From an uncultured Bacteroidota bacterium (GTDB lineage: Bacteria > Bacteroidota > Bacteroidia > Flavobacteriales > Flavobacteriaceae), in the NCBI GenBank assembly GCA_902557655.1, contig CACEAZ010000004.1, forward strand, positions 1 through 64,000: a stretch of DNA of 64,000 bases. The letters run 5' to 3'. Shown here one piece after another: positions 8,862 to 17,298 of the stretch. A program made the position numbers and the translations under genes. Position 1 is the first letter of the stretch. Each line of letters opens with the position of its first letter. Under the pieces are notes generated by a model. It saw only the letters and a program-made list of their open reading frames with translations. It was not told the DNA's origin and did not search any database.

Positions 8862-10100
8862 TTATTCTTCTCTTAAAGCATCAATGGGTTTAATACTTGT
8901 TGCTCTATTTGCGGGAATTAACCCAATTAAAGTCCCAAATACAACTAATATTATTACTGAAATAAATACCACAAGTATCGGGACCGATGCGTTTATTAAG
9001 ACCGAGTCAGGACCGCTTCCAAAAGCAGAATCCATAGCAATCAATATCCAACCTCCGCTGATAATACCAAAAATTCCGGCAATAATAGTCAAGAAAATTG
9101 ATTCTAAAACAATCTGTCTTTTTATCTCAAATGGTGTTGCTCCAATCGCTCTTCTAATTCCAATTTCTTTAGTTCTTTCTTTAACTGTGATCAATAGTAT
9201 ATTCCCAATTGCAAATACCCCAGCAATCAAAGTAGCAATACCTACAAACCAGGTAAGGAATTGCATACCCATTAAAAACCCTTCAAATCTTTCAAATAAC
9301 TCTCCTAAATTAAAACTTCCAAAAGCACGATTGTCATCTGGATGTACATAATTTAAATTTTTCAACACCAATTTTACATCATTTTCTATCTGTCTAATAT
9401 TATATCCATCTTCTCCAGTAACGGTAATCCAGCCAATATTATCTCCTTGATTATAAACATTTTGAAAAGTTGTAAAAGGTATATGCAACTCTCCACCAAA
9501 ATCAAAGTCGCCTTGCTCAAAGACTCCTATGACTTTATAATTGATTTCGTTAATTTTAATAAATTCTCCAATAGCTTTTTCGTCAATATCGAAGAGCTGC
9601 TTGTAAACATCATCAGAAATTACGGCAACTTTTTTATTATCATCAACATCTAACTGATTGATAAACCTTCCGCTTATTAGATTCTTTTTTTGAATTTGAT
9701 CTAACAAGGGGAAATCACCTGAGAGACCAAAATTATCATACTGAACACCTCTTACAACCTGAACATCTCTAGCATTTCTTGGTAAAAGAAACTTAATACC
9801 TTTGACTTGATTTTTAATTTTTTCTAAATGTGAGAATTTAAGTCTAGGTCTACGACCCTCTTGGTAACCTTTAAAAGCTTTACTTGTAGACTGTCCCCAA
9901 ATAAAAACACTGTTTGTGGCATAATCCCCAAACTGAACACTAAACTTGTTTTCAATTCCTTTTGCTGAACCTAAAAGACCTATTAACAATAAAATTCCCC
10001 ACCATACTCCAATCATTGTAATAACAGTTCTCAACTTATTTTTTGTTAAGCTTTCCCTCAATTCTTGCCAGGTGTCTTTATCGATTAAAAATTTAAACAT
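8862..10100 (-). CDS. MacB-like ABC transporter permease (second copy)
   Basis: The 412-residue protein has one N-terminal membrane helix (about 21-45), a large periplasmic MacB-PCD domain, and three C-terminal helices (about 275-400) with the FtsX/MacB signature VKERTKEIGIRRAIGATPFEI. It ends KPIDALREE, the usual family end. MacB-type systems do not move substrate through the membrane but use ATP to drive substrate from the periplasm through TolC. It lies one base downstream of the first permease gene, with which it shares its architecture, so a heterodimer is likely. Confidence 0.92.
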   Translation of the reverse strand: MFKFLIDKDTWQELRESLTKNKLRTVITMIGVWWGILLLIGLLGSAKGIENKFSVQFGDYATNSVFIWGQSTSKAFKGYQEGRRPRLKFSHLEKIKNQVKGIKFLLPRNARDVQVVRGVQYDNFGLSGDFPLLDQIQKKNLISGRFINQLDVDDNKKVAVISDDVYKQLFDIDEKAIGEFIKINEINYKVIGVFEQGDFDFGGELHIPFTTFQNVYNQGDNIGWITVTGEDGYNIRQIENDVKLVLKNLNYVHPDDNRAFGSFNLGELFERFEGFLMGMQFLTWFVGIATLIAGVFAIGNILLITVKERTKEIGIRRAIGATPFEIKRQIVLESIFLTIIAGIFGIISGGWILIAMDSAFGSGPDSVLINASVPILVVFISVIILVVFGTLIGLIPANRATSIKPIDALREE

Positions 10101-10101
10101 A

Positions 10102-11334
10102 TTATTCGTCTCTTAATGCTACAATAGGTTTGATGGATGCCGCTCTTTTAGCAGGAATATATCCAGCAAGGGTTCCTGCAATAACCAATGTTATTGTTGC
10201 TGCTAAAACCAAAGATGTACTAACTCCAGGATCTGTTATCCAATAATCCTCTAAGCTAAAACTGTTTAATACTGCCCCTCCAATAAGGAGTCCAACATAT
10301 CCTGCAATAGCTGTTATAAAAATAGATTCTAAAATTATAATTAGGATAATTGAGTTGGGTGGAGCTCCAAGCGCTTTTCTTATACCAATTTCTTTTGTCC
10401 TTTCCTTTACAATGAAAATCATAATGTTACTTATACCCACGACTCCTGCCACTAAAGTTCCCATACCAATAATTAAAACTAGTATTGCCAAAACTCCGTT
10501 AAATTGAGTAATTTCTTGATTTTCTCTGGCCCTATTTCTTGCTCGAACTGCTGATTGATCATTTTCAGCAACAAAGAAAATATCTTTTATTTTATCAACT
10601 ACTTTATTTCCAAAAGCAATTGCTTCCTGTTCGGAAAGTAAAGGATTATATGTCAGATTTATTTGATCAATGTAATCGTTGTTTCCATATATTTTTTGAG
10701 CAGTTGAAATGGGCATGTATATTACTCTTGCTTCATTACTGTCTGAACCCTCCGTTCTTTCTACAAAAACACCAACTATCTTAAACTTTATCTTATTAAG
10801 ATCAAGGTATTTTCCAATTGGATCTATTTCACCAAATAAGTCTTCGACTACCAGATTTCCTATGACGATATTCTTGGTATTATTTTTTAAATCTAATGGA
10901 TTTATAAACCTGCCCTGTTTCATTTCTGATTTCTCAATAAATTGATGATCTGGATTTACAGCCCTAACCGAATAATTACTTTTTTCAGTTCCAAAACTAG
11001 CAGTAACATTTTTATAGACTCTACCAGTTATAAATTCGATGTCGTCATTAAATTCGTCTTTTATTGTATTATAAAGTTCATTATCAAACTGTATTCTTCT
11101 ACCCGTCTGATATCCCTCAACAGCTTTTGATGTACGACCTGAATAAATAAAAATTGAGTTATTTGCATCACCATTAAATTCATTGTTAAATGTATTTTGG
11201 AAACCATTTGCGATTCCAAATAAAATCGTAAACAACATTATTGCAAATGCAACAGTAAATCCTGATAAAAGAGTTCTAAGTTTATTTTTATTTAAACTTT
11301 GAAATACTTCCCTAAATAACCCAAGATCGATCAT
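10102..11334 (-). CDS. MacB-like ABC transporter permease (first copy)
   Basis: The 410-residue protein has the same plan as its neighbour: an N-terminal helix (about 18-40), a periplasmic domain, three C-terminal helices, and the motif VKERTKEIGIRKALGAPPNSI. It ends KPIVALRDE. The two permeases are clearly paralogues but have diverged strongly in the periplasmic domain, which suggests division of roles rather than a recent duplication. The gene follows the ATPase gene by two bases. Confidence 0.92.
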   Translation of the reverse strand: MIDLGLFREVFQSLNKNKLRTLLSGFTVAFAIMLFTILFGIANGFQNTFNNEFNGDANNSIFIYSGRTSKAVEGYQTGRRIQFDNELYNTIKDEFNDDIEFITGRVYKNVTASFGTEKSNYSVRAVNPDHQFIEKSEMKQGRFINPLDLKNNTKNIVIGNLVVEDLFGEIDPIGKYLDLNKIKFKIVGVFVERTEGSDSNEARVIYMPISTAQKIYGNNDYIDQINLTYNPLLSEQEAIAFGNKVVDKIKDIFFVAENDQSAVRARNRARENQEITQFNGVLAILVLIIGMGTLVAGVVGISNIMIFIVKERTKEIGIRKALGAPPNSIILIIILESIFITAIAGYVGLLIGGAVLNSFSLEDYWITDPGVSTSLVLAATITLVIAGTLAGYIPAKRAASIKPIVALRDE

Positions 11335-11336
11335 TA

Positions 11337-12026
11337 TTATAATCTGTTTTGTTTAATTTTTTTATCCTCCATAATTACACCGTCTTTTAATCTTACAATT
11401 CTTTTACACATCAAAGAAATATCTTGTTCATGGGTGACGATTAAAATTGTTTTTCCTTCATCATTTAATTGCTGAAGAAATTGCATAATTTCATGTGATG
11501 TAGCTGAATCAAGTGCTCCTGTTGGTTCATCTGCTAATAGTAATTTAGGTTCAGCTGCTAATGCTCTTGCAATAGCAACTCTTTGTTTTTGACCGCCTGA
11601 AAGTTCATTTGGTAAATGTGTAGACCAATCAGCTAGACCAACTTTTTCTAAATGAAACATTGCTTTTTCTTGTCTTTCCTTTCTCTTTTGTCCCTGATAA
11701 TATAATGGCAGAGCTACATTTTCAAGTGCGTTTTTGAAGTTTATCAAATTAAAAGATTGAAAAACAAAGCCCAAGAATTTATTTCTGTACTGAGCTGCTT
11801 TCTTTTCGGTTAAATCTTTTATTTCAATACCGTCTAATGTGTATTCACCCGAATCAAGTTCATCCAAGATTCCAATTATATTAAGCAATGTTGATTTTCC
11901 TGAGCCGGAGGACCCCATAATTGCCACCATTTCACCTTTGTCAACATGAAGATCAATTCCCTTGAGAACATGAAGACTTGAGTCTCCCATTTTATAAGAC
12001 TTGTGGAGATTGTTTATTTTAAGCAT
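11337..12026 (-). CDS. LolD/MacB-type ABC transporter ATP-binding protein
   Basis: The 229-residue ATPase has Walker A GSSGSGKST (about 38-46), the signature LSGGQKQR, Walker B LLLADEPTGALD, and the H-loop VTHEQ. These place it in the MacB/LolD/FtsE group. It is the first gene of a five- or six-gene minus-strand operon (ATPase, two permeases, adaptor, TolC, perhaps tsaB) and energises the two permeases. In Proteobacteria the MacB ATPase is fused to the permease; here they are separate genes. No convincing promoter is visible upstream; the nearest -7-like stretch has one base too many. Confidence 0.93.
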   Translation of the reverse strand: MLKINNLHKSYKMGDSSLHVLKGIDLHVDKGEMVAIMGSSGSGKSTLLNIIGILDELDSGEYTLDGIEIKDLTEKKAAQYRNKFLGFVFQSFNLINFKNALENVALPLYYQGQKRKERQEKAMFHLEKVGLADWSTHLPNELSGGQKQRVAIARALAAEPKLLLADEPTGALDSATSHEIMQFLQQLNDEGKTILIVTHEQDISLMCKRIVRLKDGVIMEDKKIKQNRL

Positions 12027-12118
12027 TTACTTCTTTTGTTTTCTAGAGCAAAGGTTAAGAAAAACTCAGTAAATCGATGTTAATTAGTTGTTAAAAGGAG
12101 ATGAGAGATTGTTAATGT

Positions 12119-12328
12119 TTATTTTTTAAATTTTTTATAAACGAAAAATATCATGAAGAAAACGATCAAATAGGGTAAAAATGCTAGGTACATTATCCCG
12201 TTGTTTATTCCTTCTGCCATACCATTATTTTCACTACTTTCTAGTACAGCTCTACACATTGCACATTGCGAAAAACTAGGGATTGATAAAAAAATCAAAA
12301 AAACAGAAGTAAGAATCTTATTTTTCAT
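12119..12328 (-). CDS. Small CxxC membrane protein of the oxidase assembly cluster
   Basis: The 69-residue product starts at the ATG at 12328, which directly follows the DUF420 gene (two bases apart). A longer in-frame extension upstream would overlap that gene and looks unrelated. A signal peptide (MKNKILTSVFLIFLSIPSFS) precedes QCAMCRAVLESSE, placing a CxxC pair right at the mature N-terminus, followed by one membrane helix and a Lys-rich end. I recall similar short proteins near oxidase genes in other Bacteroidota, with no assigned function. A role in copper or thiol handling for the oxidase is inference from context. Confidence 0.7.
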   Translation of the reverse strand: MKNKILTSVFLIFLSIPSFSQCAMCRAVLESSENNGMAEGINNGIMYLAFLPYLIVFFMIFFVYKKFKK

Positions 12329-12330
12329 AA

Positions 12331-12924
12331 TTAAACATAATAAGGAGAAATCATTAAGTAAACAATAACTCCAGTTACTGCTACATATAACCAAATAGGA
12401 AAAGTTATTTTAGCGATTTTTTTATGTTTTTCAAAATCATTTGTAATGGCTCTTACGTATGAAACTAAAACAAAAGGGATAACCGTGATTGACAATAATA
12501 TATGAGAAATTAAAATAAAATAATAAATATATTTTATTAACCCATCCCCTTCGAATTTTGTAGGGTCACTAGTAATATGATAAGCTATGTACATAACCAA
12601 GAAACAAAGAGAAAGACCAATACAAACCTTAATTAAATTTTCATGAATAAGTCTTTTTCCTTTCTTAATAAAATAAACAGCCATAACTAAAATAACAGCA
12701 GTTATTCCATTAATGGTTGCATAAATTGGGGGTAAAAATTTAAGCGGTTTTGCTAACGGTAAATTATCCATCAATATAATGGGTTCAAAGTTTGGGGATC
12801 TTAAATCAAAAATCAATAAGTCAGCATCCCATTTTAAAAAAAGTAACAGTGCTACAACGATAGGAACTAGGACTGAAATGATTATAGTAAGTCTATTATA
12901 CAATTTTATATTAGCTGAATTCAT
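12331..12924 (-). CDS. DUF420 membrane protein (CtaM-like oxidase assembly factor)
   Basis: The 197-residue protein has about five membrane helices, with family-typical histidines facing the membrane (LIHENL, IAYHIT, LISHILL) . DUF420 proteins are related to CtaM, needed for maturation of heme-copper oxidase in some Gram-positives. Its place after SCO and subunits III/IV supports the same role here. It starts one base after the SCO stop codon. Confidence 0.85.
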   Translation of the reverse strand: MNSANIKLYNRLTIIISVLVPIVVALLLFLKWDADLLIFDLRSPNFEPIILMDNLPLAKPLKFLPPIYATINGITAVILVMAVYFIKKGKRLIHENLIKVCIGLSLCFLVMYIAYHITSDPTKFEGDGLIKYIYYFILISHILLSITVIPFVLVSYVRAITNDFEKHKKIAKITFPIWLYVAVTGVIVYLMISPYYV

Positions 12925-12925
12925 T

Positions 12926-13666
12926 TTATTCGTTTAATAATTTTAATAGGTCTTCTTTTAATATTGTAATTTCTTCTGCCTCACCATTATTATCTAATTT
13001 TTCATTAAAATCTACAGACCCTTTATAATATATTTTTGGGTTTCCAAATTCATCGACCCTTGATCTAATGTAACCTTCTTTGTCTATTATTGCAAAATAA
13101 CCTGAATGTTCAAAACCATCCACAAAATCAGAACTTGATGCGGTGTATAAATTAAACCCTTCATTTGCAAGTTTGTATATTTCATTTCTATCCCCGGTCA
13201 TGAGGTGCCAGTTGGGGTTTGTAATTCCGTTATCTTGAGCATATAACCTTAAAACTTTAGATGTATCATATTCTGGATTAATCGAAAAGGATGCAATTCC
13301 AAAGTCAGGAAAAGCTGTAAAACTATTTTGAATATGAACAAGATTAGTATTCATAATTGGACAAATTGTTGTACAGGTTGTAAAAAAGAACTCAACAATG
13401 TATACTTTGCCATGGTAATCTTTATTTGATATTAGTTTTTCATTTTGATTTATAAACTTAAAGTCTGGAACTTTTTTTCTTTCGTTATTTACCAATAAAT
13501 AAGGAAGAAGTTCAATATTTTTTTCAAAATTATCTAATTTTAAGCTCCTACTTTCACTTCGAGAAATATCATCATTTTTAACTCGATCGATTATTCTTGG
13601 AACAAAAACTAAACCAAAGACTAATATCAGTATGATAATTATAATATTTTTTTTATTATCAATCAT
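12926..13666 (-). CDS. SCO1/SenC family copper chaperone
   Basis: The 246-residue protein has one N-terminal membrane anchor (about 6-25) and a thioredoxin-like domain. FTTCTTICPIM carries the copper-binding CxxxC (C98 and C102), and GFEHSGYFAIID supplies the distal His ligand. SCO proteins deliver or reduce the CuA site of oxidase subunit II on the periplasmic side. The gene overlaps the preceding cysteine-free gene by eight bases and is followed by DUF420, so it is tightly bound into the oxidase assembly operon. Confidence 0.93.
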   Translation of the reverse strand: MIDNKKNIIIIILILVFGLVFVPRIIDRVKNDDISRSESRSLKLDNFEKNIELLPYLLVNNERKKVPDFKFINQNEKLISNKDYHGKVYIVEFFFTTCTTICPIMNTNLVHIQNSFTAFPDFGIASFSINPEYDTSKVLRLYAQDNGITNPNWHLMTGDRNEIYKLANEGFNLYTASSSDFVDGFEHSGYFAIIDKEGYIRSRVDEFGNPKIYYKGSVDFNEKLDNNGEAEEITILKEDLLKLLNE

Positions 13667-14372
13667 TTCCTTCCAAATTACTAATTCTTCTTATGTTGGA
13701 ATTAAAATTCCCTTTTCTTTTTTGTCTGTACTCGGTAAATAAAATTCTAATATCATCATTCATTTTTCCTTTGATTTCAGAAACCAGTATTGAGTTGTAT
13801 GAGTATAGTCCGAATAACTTCACCTCGTTTTCAATTTGATCATCATCTCTATCATCAATTCTACCTCTTTGATTTAATAACTTATCTACAATAAATACTT
13901 GGTTAGTATAATTTGAACTGTCCAAATCATAATTAGATCTTAAGGAATTAAAAATTTCATTAATGGACTCTGTATCTGCATATGCAAAATGCCAATATTT
14001 TAATTCGTCAGATTTTAGCAACTCTTTTCTAACTTTTTCTAATTCAAACTCTGAATCCTTTCCTCCGATAGAAATAATTTGAAACTTTTTAAAACCCTTA
14101 AATTTATCATAAACTAGCTCTTTTAAATTCAAAGCGGTAGTGATATTTTTCACAGGATTGTTACCAAGAAAGGATAATATCGTAATGTTGTCCTTAAAAG
14201 TTGATGAATTATTATTAATAAATGTTAATGACTTAGTTTCGTTAATATCTTCACCAACTATGTCTAAAGTATTATAGTTATGGGTTGAGGGGTAAAGAAA
14301 CAATAAAAACACAACTGGCAACAAAAACAGAATTGCCAGAATAAACCATTTTCTGTAAAATTTAGCAATCAC
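13659..14372 (-). CDS. Cysteine-free membrane-anchored protein, possibly SCO/thioredoxin-fold
   Basis: The 237-residue protein has an N-terminal membrane helix (about 9-27) and a soluble part presumably in the periplasm. The soluble part has SCO-like features: ITILSFLGNNP where SCO has its first strand and CxxxC, FQIISI as a second strand, WHFAYADTESINEIFNSL like the SCO region before the His, and NQVFIVDKLLNQRGRIDDR like its end. There is no cysteine anywhere. I infer a degenerate thioredoxin fold; a structure prediction would decide. It lies between subunit IV and the true SCO gene and overlaps the latter by eight bases. Confidence 0.6.
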   Translation of the reverse strand: MIAKFYRKWFILAILFLLPVVFLLFLYPSTHNYNTLDIVGEDINETKSLTFINNNSSTFKDNITILSFLGNNPVKNITTALNLKELVYDKFKGFKKFQIISIGGKDSEFELEKVRKELLKSDELKYWHFAYADTESINEIFNSLRSNYDLDSSNYTNQVFIVDKLLNQRGRIDDRDDDQIENEVKLFGLYSYNSILVSEIKGKMNDDIRILFTEYRQKRKGNFNSNIRRISNLEGND

Positions 14373-14382
14373 GATTTAAAAA

Positions 14383-14772
14383 TTAAAAATCTGTTTTAAT
14401 ATAATTTGATGGATCATCAAACTCGTCAAAAATATATCCAGCTTCTTGAATAAAAATAAAAGAAAGGTATAAAATAAGAAAAACAGCGGTCCATACAACA
14501 ACCCTTCTCAATATTGAGGTCTCATCACGCATATGCATAAAATCCCAGGTTATATAGTAAGCTTTAACAATTGTAAGGATAATAAAAACCCAGTTAAGTA
14601 ATTTTAGATTTGCAAAAGACTGATTTAAAACTTCAGGCTTATATATTCCAAGCACAACTTCTACTAATGTTACTATCGAAAGTAGAATAAGAACTCCGAT
14701 TATTTTTTGTGTGTTAGATTTAAACTTAATTAAACCTCTAAATATTTCCAATTTGTGTGCGTGTTCAGCCAT
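14383..14772 (-). CDS. Cytochrome c oxidase subunit IV family protein
   Basis: The 129-residue protein has three membrane helices (about 22-42, 57-75 and 92-112), the layout of the small prokaryotic subunit IV of caa3/aa3 oxidases. A conserved-looking TWDFMHMRDETS lies between helices 2 and 3. It follows subunit III by four bases. The subunit is accessory and may assist assembly or stability of the complex. Confidence 0.85.
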   Translation of the reverse strand: MAEHAHKLEIFRGLIKFKSNTQKIIGVLILLSIVTLVEVVLGIYKPEVLNQSFANLKLLNWVFIILTIVKAYYITWDFMHMRDETSILRRVVVWTAVFLILYLSFIFIQEAGYIFDEFDDPSNYIKTDF

Positions 14773-14776
14773 ATTA

Positions 14777-15757
14777 TTATACTAAATAGAAAAATGTAAA
14801 AACAAAAACCCATACCAAATCAACAAAATGCCAATACAATCCAACTTTTTCAACCATTTCATAACTTTTTCTTTTTTCATAAGTTCCAATAATCACATTA
14901 AAGAAAATTATTATGTTTAATACTATACCTGAAAAAACATGAAATCCGTGAAAACCTGTAATAAAGAAAAAGAAATTTGCAAAAAGTGGAACTCCATACT
15001 CATTTTCATAAAGATTAGCTCCATTGACAACAGAAACCCCTGTTTCTTTTAATACATTTAATGATTCTTCTCTAGATAAAATAGTTTTATGACCATTCTC
15101 ATCTAAAATTTGTTTTCTAATCAAAATATTTGGGTTTGCTTCAAAACCAGCAATTACCTCTTCGATATTAAAAGTTGGTAAGGTACCTTCATTATCATAC
15201 CATATTCCATTGTAACTTTGATGTTGATCTCTGATACTTGAAAATTCAAATGCAAAATCTTCAACAGATACTCTTTTAGATGTTTCGGCATCCAAGAATT
15301 GTAATATATTTCCACCCTTTGTTTTAACAGCTCCGTAATCACCTTTAATGAACGTTGCCCATTCCCAGGCTTGAGACCCTACAAAAATAATTCCTCCAAT
15401 AATTGTAAGAAACATGTAAAATGTAACTTTTGCTTTTTGCATTTTATGCCCAGCATCTACAGCCATTACCATTGTTACAGATGACATAATCAGAACAAAT
15501 GTCATAAAAGCAACATAGATCATTGGAAGTTCTTTTCCGTGAACAAACGGAACGTGTGTAAACACCTCATCAGCTATAGGCCATGAGTCAGCAAACTTAA
15601 ATCGAGCAAATCCATATGAAACAATAAATCCAGAAAAAGTAAGGGCATCAGAAACAATAAAAAACCACATCATCATCTTTCCATATGATGCATTTAAGGG
15701 CTTGTTTCCTCCATCCCAAATTTTGTCATTTGAAGTAGTGTTAGCAGTAGTTCCCAT
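14777..15757 (-). CDS. Cytochrome c oxidase subunit III (long form)
   Basis: The 326-residue subunit III has the family's helix pattern, with FITGFHGFHVFSGIVLN and YWHFVDLVWVFVF at the C-terminus. Between helices about 135 and 245 there is a long soluble insert rich in charged residues (e.g. VKTKGGNILQF, FEANPNILIR). Long versions of this kind are usual in Flavobacteriia. The subunit binds subunit I and supports proton uptake; it has no redox centre. A second, short subunit III gene lies just upstream. Confidence 0.9.
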   Translation of the reverse strand: MGTTANTTSNDKIWDGGNKPLNASYGKMMMWFFIVSDALTFSGFIVSYGFARFKFADSWPIADEVFTHVPFVHGKELPMIYVAFMTFVLIMSSVTMVMAVDAGHKMQKAKVTFYMFLTIIGGIIFVGSQAWEWATFIKGDYGAVKTKGGNILQFLDAETSKRVSVEDFAFEFSSIRDQHQSYNGIWYDNEGTLPTFNIEEVIAGFEANPNILIRKQILDENGHKTILSREESLNVLKETGVSVVNGANLYENEYGVPLFANFFFFITGFHGFHVFSGIVLNIIIFFNVIIGTYEKRKSYEMVEKVGLYWHFVDLVWVFVFTFFYLV

Positions 15758-15790
15758 AGTTTAATTTAAAGAGATACAAAAGTAATTATT

Positions 15791-16360
15791 TTAACCGAAG
15801 AAAACCAAAAATATAAACAAGTAAATCCATAAAATGTCTATAAAATGCCAAAATATAGAAGCCAGTTCAAAACCTGTTAAATCTTTGCTATTATATAAGC
15901 CTTTTAAATTTTTTATAAACACTACGATTAGCGCAATTAATGCAACCATTACATGTAAAGCGTGAACAAAGGCGATTAAGAAAATAAAAGAACTATTTAT
16001 TGTGCTTGTTGGCCCGGTAAAATGGTACCCGTTATCAATAATTTGATTAAATCCTAAAAATTGTAAGACAATAAAAATTATTCCCAAGAAAATAGTTGTA
16101 AACAAAAGAATTGAAACATTTTTTAATTTGTCATTTATTAAAAAACGTCTGGCAATAATTAAACAAATACTACTTAAAATTATTACCATCAAACTATAGT
16201 AAAATGCATCAGGAAGTTCAAAATTTAAAATCCAATCTTCTCTATTTTTACTAACAATAAAAGCGCTAGTTAATCCAGCAAAAGTCATAAATAATGATCC
16301 TATCCCAAACCAAAGCATCATTTTCAATGCTTTATTTCTATTATTTAATTGTGAACTCAT
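15791..16360 (-). CDS. Cytochrome c oxidase subunit III (short form)
   Basis: The 189-residue protein has five membrane helices and carries the motifs FVHALHVMVALIAL and ASIFWHFIDILWIYLF, typical of heme-copper oxidase subunit III. It lacks the soluble insert of the neighbouring long form. Two different subunit III genes in tandem are seen in many Bacteroidota; whether both are in one enzyme is not known to me. Its start overlaps the end of the heme O synthase gene by four bases (ATGA-type coupling). Confidence 0.88.
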   Translation of the reverse strand: MSSQLNNRNKALKMMLWFGIGSLFMTFAGLTSAFIVSKNREDWILNFELPDAFYYSLMVIILSSICLIIARRFLINDKLKNVSILLFTTIFLGIIFIVLQFLGFNQIIDNGYHFTGPTSTINSSFIFLIAFVHALHVMVALIALIVVFIKNLKGLYNSKDLTGFELASIFWHFIDILWIYLFIFLVFFG

Positions 16361-17232
16361 ATCAGTAAAACTTTATCTAATAAAAATGTTAATTGGACCA
16401 GCGTCAAATAAACAATACTGGTTAGCATTAATCTTTTTGCATTTTCATTGTTACCATCTATAAAAAGTAAATAAGACTTGTACACAAGAAAAACACCCAA
16501 AATAATTACAAAAATTAAACCAAATAAACTTAATCTTAAATTTCCTGTAATTCCAAAAGAAGGAACTATTGAAATAATAACAGCCCATATTGAATAAAAT
16601 AAAATTTGAGCAGAGGTAGACTTATCTTTTTTTCCAGTTGGAAGCATTTTAAATCCAGCCTTTTTATAATCTTCACTTTGTGACCATCCAATGGACCAAA
16701 AATGAGGGAATTGCCAAAAAAACTGCATTAAAAATAATGTAATTCCCTCAATTCCAATTTCATTTGTTGCGGCTACCCAACCAATCATAAAAGGAAATGC
16801 GCCGGGGATAGCTCCAACAAAAACAGCCAATGGACTAACCAGCTTCATCGGAGTATAAATAGCTGTATACAAGAATATAGATACAGCTGCTAAGATTGCA
16901 ACTTTAATATTTATAAGGTACATTAAAATAATACCTAAAACCCCTGTGGTTATTGCTAGTAATAACGCTGTATTTATTTTGATTTTATTGTTAGGCAGTG
17001 GACGATTCTTGGTCCTATTCATTAATTTATCTAAATCTCTTTCAATGATCTGATTAAAAATATTAGACGAACTAACTATTAAAATTCCACCAGTCAAAAG
17101 ATAGGTTAAATCAATAAAGTTGATTGATTCAGAACCTAATATATAACTTATAAATGAAGAGAACACAACGCTTAGAGTTAATCTAAATTTAGTCAGTTCA
17201 TTTATAATTTGTAATGTTAAATTGTTTGACAA
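16357..17232 (-). CDS. cyoE: Protoheme IX farnesyltransferase (heme O synthase)
   Basis: This UbiA-family enzyme adds a farnesyl chain to heme b to make heme O, the precursor of heme A for the oxidase. It has about nine helices. The first Asp-rich motif NIFNQIIERDLDKLMNRT and the following NRPLP are present, as is YTPMKLVSPLAVFVGAIPGAFPF. The longest frame begins with TTG at 17253, but that TTG is the last three bases of a TATATTTG promoter box. I therefore prefer the TTG at 17232, giving 291 residues starting MSNNLTLQIINELTKFRL, which fits the family's N-terminus. Either start is possible. Confidence 0.93.
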   Translation of the reverse strand: MSNNLTLQIINELTKFRLTLSVVFSSFISYILGSESINFIDLTYLLTGGILIVSSSNIFNQIIERDLDKLMNRTKNRPLPNNKIKINTALLLAITTGVLGIILMYLINIKVAILAAVSIFLYTAIYTPMKLVSPLAVFVGAIPGAFPFMIGWVAATNEIGIEGITLFLMQFFWQFPHFWSIGWSQSEDYKKAGFKMLPTGKKDKSTSAQILFYSIWAVIISIVPSFGITGNLRLSLFGLIFVIILGVFLVYKSYLLFIDGNNENAKRLMLTSIVYLTLVQLTFLLDKVLLI

Positions 17233-17250
17233 CTTGAATAAATTAAGTCG

Positions 17251-17258
17251 CAAATATA
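17251..17258 (-). promoter_or_regulatory. Candidate -7 box for the heme O synthase/oxidase cluster
   Basis: On the minus strand TATATTTG fits TAnnTTTG. It lies about 20 bases before the preferred start of cyoE, and may drive the run from cyoE to the small CxxC gene. No spaced TTG element is visible, so support is moderate. Confidence 0.4.
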
Positions 17259-17298
17259 ATATATATTAAAGCCTTAATAAATTGAAACTACGAAAAAA

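Noticed and set aside
8884-9351. A 155-codon plus-strand frame opposite the second MacB-like permease
   Set aside because: Its composition is the mirror of the membrane-protein codons on the minus strand, and it shows no domain or start signal of its own.
12027-12118. A promoter for the MacAB-TolC operon in this gap
   Set aside because: The best match on the minus strand (TAACCTTTG) has one base too many between the two parts and no TTG at the right distance.
12329-12394. An in-frame upstream extension of the small CxxC protein (MVICSSNW...)
   Set aside because: It overlaps the end of the DUF420 gene and would hide the signal peptide; the ATG at 12328 gives a proper secreted start.
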